Shown here piece by piece: positions 58,593 to 64,000 of a DNA stretch of 64,000 nt (its first letter is position 1; every line of letters begins with the position of its first letter). The notes below the pieces were generated by a model. It was not told the origin of the DNA, did not search any database, and saw only the letters and a list, made by a program, of their open reading frames with translations. The position numbers were made by a program, and so were the translations under genes. Source of the DNA: Nocardioides sp. SLBN-35 (GTDB taxonomy: Bacteria > Actinomycetota > Actinomycetes > Propionibacteriales > Nocardioidaceae); assembly GCF_006715725.1 (NCBI RefSeq), contig NZ_VFNU01000001.1, positions 434,001 through 498,000 of the forward strand, read 5' to 3'.

Positions 58593-61109
58593 TCAGTCCC
58601 CGCTCGGCACGATCGCCGAGATCACCGTCCCGTCGGCGCGCTGGATCCCGGCGGGGTACGGCGGCTCGCCGTCCAGGCGCGGACCCTGGTCCTCGAGCGG
58701 GACGACCACGGGATCACCCGGCCCGACCTTCACCAGCTGTCCCCGCACCGCGAAGGTGACCGGCCCGGTCCCGTGCTCGACGCACAGCTCCAGCTCGGCC
58801 GGCCGGACCGTGACCCGGACCCGGGTGCCGTGCAGGGTGACCCGGAAGACCAGCGACGACCACGACGCAGGCAGCCGCGGGTCGAGCTGCCACTGCTGGT
58901 CGCCGGCCCCGGAGCCGCGGTCGCGGAAGCCGCCGAAGCCACTGACCAGGGCGCTCCAGACGCCACCGGTCGAGGCGACGTGGACGCCGTCCGCGGTGTT
59001 GTTGTGGCGGTCGGCGAGGTCGACGAAGAGCGCGGCGTGGAAGTAGCGCACCGCGAGGTCCGAGTAGCCGACCTCGGCGGCGACGATCGACTGCACCACC
59101 GCGGACAGGGTGGAGTCACCGGTGGTGATCGGGTCGTAGTACTCGAAGTCGGCCTGCTTCTGGTCTGCGGTGAACTCCTCGCCCTGCAGGTAGAGCGCGA
59201 GCACGACGTCGGCCTGCTTGAGCACCTGGAACCGGTAGATCACCAGTGGGTGGTAGTGCAGCAGCAGGGGCCGCTTGTCGAGCGGGGTGTTCTCCAGGTC
59301 CCACATCTCGCGCTCGAGGAAGTGGGCGTCCTGCGGGTGGATGCCGAGGAAGGAGTCGAACGGGATCGACATCCCGTCGGCGCACTCGGCCCACTCGTCC
59401 GGCTCGTCCGCGGTCAGTCCGGTACGACGCACCAGGTCGTCGTACGCCTCCGGGGCGTCGCGCTGCAGCTCCCACACCGCGCGGGCGGCACGGCGCAGGT
59501 TGAATCGCGCGAGCACGTTCGTGTACAGGTTGTCGTTGACGACGGTCGTGTACTCGTCGGGCCCGGTGACGCCGTGGATGTGGAAGGTGCGCCGCGACTC
59601 GTCGCGCCAGAACCCGAGGTCGGCCCACATCCGGGCGGTCTCGACGAAGATGTCGACCGCCTCCCGGGCGAGGAACTCCTCGTCACCGGTGGCGCCGACG
59701 TACTGGCTCAGGGCGTAGGCGATGTCCGCGTCGATGTGGTACTGCGCGGTGCCGGCCGCGTAGTAGGCGGACGCCTCCTGGCCGCTGATCGTGCGCCACG
59801 GGAAGAGTGCGCCCTTCTGGGACAGCTCGCGGGCCCGCGCGCGGGCGCTGTCGAGCAGGTTGTAGCGGAAGCGCAGCGCGTTCCGCGCCGCCCACGGCAT
59901 CGTGTAGGTGAGGAACGGCATCACGTAGATCTCGGTGTCCCAGAAGTAGTGGCCGCCGTACCCGGAGCCGCTCACCCCCTTGGCGGCGATGCCCTGGCCC
60001 TCCGCGCGCGCCGAGGCCTGCAGGACCGAGAAGAGGTTCCACCGGATCGCCTGCTGCAGGGCCGGCTGGCCGGGGACCTCGACGTCCGCGCGCGCCCAGA
60101 AGGCCTTGAGCCAGGCCTCCTGCGCGGCGTACTGGTGGGCCACGCCCTCCTCGCGGGTGCGGGCCAGGGTGCGCTCGCAGCGGTCGATCAGCTCGCGCGG
60201 CGGCACCGTCTCCGCGGTGTGGAAGGACACCAGCTTGGTCAGCTTCACGGGTACGTCGGGCTCGGCCGCGACCCGGTAGATCGCCTTGGCGAGGTCGTCC
60301 TCGGCGTGCACCTCCAGGGAGTACGGCGACGCCGTCTCCAGCAGGTGGTCAGCGACCACCCCGAGCGTCATCCCGCTCTGCGCCGCCCGGTAGCCGAGCG
60401 AGAGCCGGCCGGTGACCTGGCTCGCCGCCTTGATCCGCGGCTCCAGCACCCGGCGGTCGAACGCCTCGGCGCGGCGCGGGTCCGCCGTACCACCGCCGCT
60501 CTGGTCGAGCGGACCGGCCTCGCGCTGCTCGTCCTGCCGGTTGACCAGCTGGGAGGAGATCGCCAGGGACGCGCGCTGGTCGAGCAGGGTGACCTCGAAG
60601 GTGAGCACCGCGAGGTGACGCTGCTCGAGCGGCACCATCCGGGTGCTGCGCACCCGCACCCGCTTGCCACCGGGCGTGCGCCAGAGCAGGTCGCGGGTGA
60701 GCACGCCGGTGCGGAAGTCCAGCGCCCGCTCGTACTCGATCAGGTCGGCGACCGAGATCTGCAGCGGCTCGTCGTCGACGTAGAGCCGGATCACCTTGGG
60801 GTCCGGCACGTTGACGATGGTCTGCCCGATCCGCGCGAAGCCGTAGGCCTCCTCGGCGTGGGAGATCGGCCAGGTCTCGTGGAAGCCGTTGATGAAGGTG
60901 CCGTCGAGGTGCGCGTCGCGGCTCTCGGAGTAGTTGCCGCGCAGGCCGAGGTAGCCGTTGCCGACGGTGAACAGCGACTCGGTGGTGCCGAGGTCACTGC
61001 CGTCGAACCGGGTCTCGACCAGCCGCCACTCGTCGACGGGGAACCGGCTGCGGTCGAGCGGGTCGCCGGCGGGCGGTGCCTTGTGGGACGGGCCCTCCGG
61101 TGCGTTCAT
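58593..61109 (-). CDS. Glycoside hydrolase family 65 disaccharide phosphorylase
   Basis: The 838-residue protein has the GH65 layout: N-terminal beta-sandwich (about 25-290), alpha/alpha barrel with HYFWDTEIYVMPF, catalytic general acid Glu519 in GVTGPDEYT, and LHYHPLVIYRFQVLKQADVVLAL close to the phosphate site. Family members phosphorolyse trehalose, maltose or kojibiose to beta-glucose 1-phosphate. The HAD phosphomutase encoded upstream with a 4-bp overlap would convert that product, supporting a phosphorylase. The exact disaccharide is not known. Confidence 0.92.
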   Translation of the reverse strand: MNAPEGPSHKAPPAGDPLDRSRFPVDEWRLVETRFDGSDLGTTESLFTVGNGYLGLRGNYSESRDAHLDGTFINGFHETWPISHAEEAYGFARIGQTIVNVPDPKVIRLYVDDEPLQISVADLIEYERALDFRTGVLTRDLLWRTPGGKRVRVRSTRMVPLEQRHLAVLTFEVTLLDQRASLAISSQLVNRQDEQREAGPLDQSGGGTADPRRAEAFDRRVLEPRIKAASQVTGRLSLGYRAAQSGMTLGVVADHLLETASPYSLEVHAEDDLAKAIYRVAAEPDVPVKLTKLVSFHTAETVPPRELIDRCERTLARTREEGVAHQYAAQEAWLKAFWARADVEVPGQPALQQAIRWNLFSVLQASARAEGQGIAAKGVSGSGYGGHYFWDTEIYVMPFLTYTMPWAARNALRFRYNLLDSARARARELSQKGALFPWRTISGQEASAYYAAGTAQYHIDADIAYALSQYVGATGDEEFLAREAVDIFVETARMWADLGFWRDESRRTFHIHGVTGPDEYTTVVNDNLYTNVLARFNLRRAARAVWELQRDAPEAYDDLVRRTGLTADEPDEWAECADGMSIPFDSFLGIHPQDAHFLEREMWDLENTPLDKRPLLLHYHPLVIYRFQVLKQADVVLALYLQGEEFTADQKQADFEYYDPITTGDSTLSAVVQSIVAAEVGYSDLAVRYFHAALFVDLADRHNNTADGVHVASTGGVWSALVSGFGGFRDRGSGAGDQQWQLDPRLPASWSSLVFRVTLHGTRVRVTVRPAELELCVEHGTGPVTFAVRGQLVKVGPGDPVVVPLEDQGPRLDGEPPYPAGIQRADGTVISAIVPSGD

Positions 61110-61873
61110 GACTTCTCCTCCGCGGTGTCGGCCTGGACCAGGTCGGCGAGGTCGGGTACGACGAGGTGGGCGCCCGCCGCCGTCAGCGCGTCGACCCCCG
61201 CGCCGCGGTCGACCCCGATGACGAGGCCGAACTCACCCGCGTGCCCGGCGGCGACGCCGTTGATCGCGTCCTCCAGGACGACCGATCGGGCGTTCGTCGC
61301 GCCCAGCGCGGTGGCGGCGTGGGTGAAGGTGTCCGGCGCGGGCTTGCCGCGCAGGCCGAGCTCGGCGGCCAGACCGCCGTGCATGATCAACGCGAAGTAG
61401 TCGGTCAGCCCGGCCGCGGCGACCACCGCGGGCGCGTTGCGCGACGACGACACCACCGCCATCGGCTTGCCGGCCTCGTGCAGCTCCACGATCAGCGCCA
61501 CCGAGCCGGGGTAGGCCACGACGCCCTCCGAGCCGAGGATCTGGTTGAACGACTCGTTCTTCCGGTTGCCCAGCCCGCACACGGTCTCCGCCGTCGGCGG
61601 GTCGTCCGGCGTGCCCTCCGGCAGGGTGATCCCGCGGGAGGCGACGAAGGAGCGGACCCCGTCGTAGCGGGGCTTCCCGTCGACGTAGGTGAAGTAGTCC
61701 TGCTCGGTGTACGGCGGGTACGCGACGTGGTCAGCCGCGGACCGCGCGGTGAGGAACGAGGTGAACATCGCCGCCCACGCGTGCATGTGGACCTCGGCCG
61801 TCGGTGTCACCACCCCGTCGAGGTCGAACAGCACGGCATCCCACGCATCCCAGTCCACAGGTGTCCGAGGCAC
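61106..61873 (-). CDS. HAD-family beta-phosphoglucomutase-like enzyme
   Basis: A 255-residue HAD protein with nucleophile Asp17 and Asp19 in FDLDGVVTPT, VSSSRNA as the second motif, Lys in RGKPAPDTF, and VLEDAINGVAAG as the last motif. Size and partner fit beta-phosphoglucomutase, turning beta-glucose 1-phosphate to glucose 6-phosphate. It is the first gene of the pair. Confidence 0.88.
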   Translation of the reverse strand: MPRTPVDWDAWDAVLFDLDGVVTPTAEVHMHAWAAMFTSFLTARSAADHVAYPPYTEQDYFTYVDGKPRYDGVRSFVASRGITLPEGTPDDPPTAETVCGLGNRKNESFNQILGSEGVVAYPGSVALIVELHEAGKPMAVVSSSRNAPAVVAAAGLTDYFALIMHGGLAAELGLRGKPAPDTFTHAATALGATNARSVVLEDAINGVAAGHAGEFGLVIGVDRGAGVDALTAAGAHLVVPDLADLVQADTAEEKS

Positions 61874-61971
61874 CCGGACAGGCTAACGGGGCGGACCTCA
61901 GGGTCGGGTCAGGGACGCGATCCGGGTCACACCGGATATGTCGAGCCGTCTCGTCTGATGGAATACGGCTC

Positions 61972-63327
61972 ATGCGCATCCCGCTCTTCGACTCGCTGCT
62001 CCGGCCTGTCCTGGACCCCGTGCTGGGTCCCGCCAAGCAGCGGATCGGCATCTGGCTGCTCAACCGGACCATGCGCAACGGCATCGACCTGCGCAAGCTT
62101 CGCTTCCTTCCGGACGCGTTCACGCTCCCGCTGCGCCGTGACGGGCTCGACCCCGTGCCCGAGCTCGTGAAGGCGCAGGCCGACGAGCCGGTCAAGAAGC
62201 TCGCCGACCTGTTCGGCAAGGGCGTGTGGATGGTCAGCGGGTACGACGAGGCGCGCGAGGTGCTCGCCGGCGGCGCCGAGGTGTGGTCCAACGACCTCGG
62301 GCAGTTCGTGTCCCAGGAGGGCCGCTCCGACGAGGAGCAGATCGGCGGCCTCGGCATGACCGACCCCCCTCTGCACACCGCGCTGCGGCGCTACCTGACC
62401 CCCGAGTTCACGATGCGCCGCCTCGCCCGGCTGCAGCCCGGCATCGAGGCGATCGTCGAGCAGCGGCTGGACGCGATGGCCGAGGCCGGCCGCGACGGGC
62501 GCCCGGTCGACATGGTCGAGGAGTTCGCGTTCGCCGTACCGTTCGACGTCATCTGCGACCTGCTCGGCCTCCCGGTCGACGACCGGGCCCGGTTCCTGGA
62601 GCTCGGCGTGGCCCGCTTCGACCTCACCGAGGGCGGCGCCGGCGCGTTCGGGGCGGCCGCGCACACCCGCGAGTTCCTGATCAACGCCGTGCGCGAGCAG
62701 CGGGCGAATCCCGGCGACGGCCTGATCGGCGCGCTGCTGCAGGAGCACGGCGACGAGCTCGACGACGTCACCCTCGGCGGCATCGCCGACGGCGTGTTCC
62801 TCGGCGGCTACGAGACCTCCGCATCGATGCTGGCGCTGGGCGCCTACCTGATCGCGACCACCCCGAAGGCCGGCGAGATGCTGCGCTCGGAGAACGCCGA
62901 GCAGATCAACCAGGTCGTCGAGGAGCTGCTGCGCCACCTGTGCGTGGTCCAGCTCGCCTTCCTGCGCTTCGCCAAGCAGGACGTGGTCGTCGGTGGTGTG
63001 CAGATCAAGGAGGGCGACGCGGTCGGCGTCTCCCTGCTCGCCGCCAACCGCGACCCGCGGCTGGCCCCGGGCCTCGACGAGTTCGACCCGTCCCGCGAGC
63101 CGACCCGGCACCTGGCCTTCGGGTGGGGCATGCACCGGTGCGTCGGCGCCGAGCTGGCCCGGATGGAGCTGCGGACCGCGCTGCGGATGCTCGCCGAGCG
63201 GTTCCCGGACCTCACCATGGCCGCCGACATCTCCGAGCTCGACTTCCGCAAGCTGTCGGCGGTCTACGGCGTCGAGGCGCTGCCGGTGCTCACCGGCGGC
63301 GACCGGGTCGCTAGCGGACGGGCCTAG
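61972..63327 (+). CDS. Cytochrome P450
   Basis: A 451-residue P450. The haem loop FGWGMHRCVGA has ligand Cys390; the ExxR motif is ELLR in EELLRHLC; the I helix has GGYETSASM, where the usual acidic-alcohol pair is Glu-Thr. N-terminal PLFDSLLRPVLDPVLGP is not a membrane anchor. It should hydroxylate a hydrophobic compound and needs a ferredoxin and reductase; the ferredoxin reductase at 28-29 kb could serve (inference). Confidence 0.92.
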   Translation: MRIPLFDSLLRPVLDPVLGPAKQRIGIWLLNRTMRNGIDLRKLRFLPDAFTLPLRRDGLDPVPELVKAQADEPVKKLADLFGKGVWMVSGYDEAREVLAGGAEVWSNDLGQFVSQEGRSDEEQIGGLGMTDPPLHTALRRYLTPEFTMRRLARLQPGIEAIVEQRLDAMAEAGRDGRPVDMVEEFAFAVPFDVICDLLGLPVDDRARFLELGVARFDLTEGGAGAFGAAAHTREFLINAVREQRANPGDGLIGALLQEHGDELDDVTLGGIADGVFLGGYETSASMLALGAYLIATTPKAGEMLRSENAEQINQVVEELLRHLCVVQLAFLRFAKQDVVVGGVQIKEGDAVGVSLLAANRDPRLAPGLDEFDPSREPTRHLAFGWGMHRCVGAELARMELRTALRMLAERFPDLTMAADISELDFRKLSAVYGVEALPVLTGGDRVASGRA

Positions 63328-63343
63328 ACACGAAACATCGGGG

Positions 63344-64000
63344 CTAGCGGCTCGTGGTGAGCCGGTAGCGCCGTACGGACAGCGGGGCGAAGACCGCGAT
63401 GATCGCCATCACCCAGATCAGCGTGTAGGCCACCGGGTGCTGCAGTGACCAGGCGTCCGAGCCGGGCCCGACGCCGGTGTTGCCGAACAGGTCGCGGCTG
63501 GCCTGGGTGACCGCGGAGACCGGGTTCCACTCGACGACCGGCTTGAGCACCTTGTTGAACGACGCGGTCGGCACGAACGCGTTGGAGACGAAGGTCAGCG
63601 GCATGATCACGATGAACGAGGCGTTGTTGATGACCTCGACGCTCGGCACCATCAGGCCGACCCACGCCATCACCCAGCTGATCGCGTAGCCGAAGACGAG
63701 GAGCAGCGCGAAGCCGGCGATCGCGTCGACGAAGCCCTCCCGGATCCGCCAGCCGACGAGCAGCCCGGTCAGCGCCATGATCACCAGCGAGAGCACGTTG
63801 TAGACGACGTCGGAGGACGTGCGCCCGACCAGCACCGCGGAGCTGGACATCGGCAGCGACCGGAACCGGTCGATGATGCCCTTCTGCATGTCCTCGGCCA
63901 GGCCCGCACCGGTGAAGGTCGCGCCGAACACGATGGTCTGGCCGAAGATCCCGGCGATCAGCCACTCGCGGTAGTTGACGCCGGGGGTCTCGATCGCGCC
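63344..64000 (-). CDS. ABC-2 type transporter permease, 5-prime end outside window
   Basis: The frame is open to the right edge, giving the last 218 residues. Five membrane segments and the ABC-2 pattern (AEDMQKGIIDRFRSLPMSSSAVLVGRT, WNPVSAVTQASRDLFGN, then LQHPVAYTLIWVMAI) match DrrB-like permeases that export drugs or lipids with a DrrA-type ATPase, which would lie outside the window. Confidence 0.88.
   Translation of the reverse strand, partial: GAIETPGVNYREWLIAGIFGQTIVFGATFTGAGLAEDMQKGIIDRFRSLPMSSSAVLVGRTSSDVVYNVLSLVIMALTGLLVGWRIREGFVDAIAGFALLLVFGYAISWVMAWVGLMVPSVEVINNASFIVIMPLTFVSNAFVPTASFNKVLKPVVEWNPVSAVTQASRDLFGNTGVGPGSDAWSLQHPVAYTLIWVMAIIAVFAPLSVRRYRLTTSR

Noticed and set aside
61921..61936. 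TCCGG-GTCACA-CCGGA inverted repeat before the P450 gene
   Set aside because: Arms of only five GC bases are expected by chance in this composition; no regulator gene is near, so I do not call it an operator.

Overview
The window is 64 kb of very GC-rich DNA, tightly packed with genes, with many GTG starts and many ATGA or GTGA start/stop overlaps. Gene families (ECF41 sigma with its carboxymuconolactone decarboxylase partner, DUF6153, DUF305, CmtR-type ArsR, a full kdpFABCDE set, actinobacterial two-component systems) point to an actinobacterium. A Nocardioides-like member of the Nocardioidaceae is my best guess; that genus is an inference. I see no tRNA, rRNA, CRISPR array, phage or intact insertion sequence. 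This is chromosomal, mostly metabolic and regulatory DNA.

Layout, left to right. 1-3.9 kb: an acyl/aryl-CoA-type catabolic operon (SDR, saccharopine-dehydrogenase-like protein, AMP ligase) facing a TetR gene across three operators on an exact 22-bp repeat. 3.8-7 kb: a GlxA-type regulator with a divergent cysteine hydrolase, then an ECF41 sigma factor with its decarboxylase gene and a matching promoter. 7-11.2 kb: a secreted zinc protease, a DUF6153/DUF305 pair whose DUF305 frame is cut by an amber codon, and a CmtR-like metal sensor with a CDF exporter. 11.2-19.6 kb: LysE exporter, DHFR-fold reductase, then a polyamine-type ABC importer operon with aldehyde dehydrogenase, divergent from a GntR regulator and a Cache-like protein. 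19.6-27.4 kb: small regulators and acetyltransferases, an MpaB-type oxygenase, and an efflux-type ABC operon with its own TetR. 27.4-29.9 kb: folE translationally coupled to a ferredoxin reductase, and a deaminase. 29.9-35.3 kb: a NarL-type two-component pair, a secreted beta-propeller protein coupled to an ankyrin lipoprotein, and a decayed DUF4184 gene. 35.3-43.4 kb: the high-affinity potassium operon, with regulators at its 3-prime end and six phased boxes upstream. 43.4-47.7 kb: a decayed amino-acid permease, a pterin dehydratase and a UvrA-like ATPase. 47.8-58.6 kb: a TetR/LLM oxidoreductase/thioredoxin group, GH25 lysozyme lipoprotein, NYN nuclease, exonuclease III, MFS exporter, a kinase-fold protein lacking its catalytic Asp, and a second two-component pair. 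58.6-64 kb: GH65 phosphorylase plus HAD phosphomutase, a cytochrome P450 and part of an ABC-2 permease.

The most striking layer lies between and at the ends of genes. Long-armed palindromes sit in the short gaps at convergent gene ends, several carrying the stop codons of the flanking genes. A 32-nt REP-like sequence is present twice inside coding regions, in the same reading frame. Several regulatory sites have unusually clean geometry: the triple operator near 3.1 kb, the CmtR-type palindrome over its own start codon, the 16-bp-armed operator centred on a -10 box near 24.3 kb, and the six helically phased boxes before kdp.
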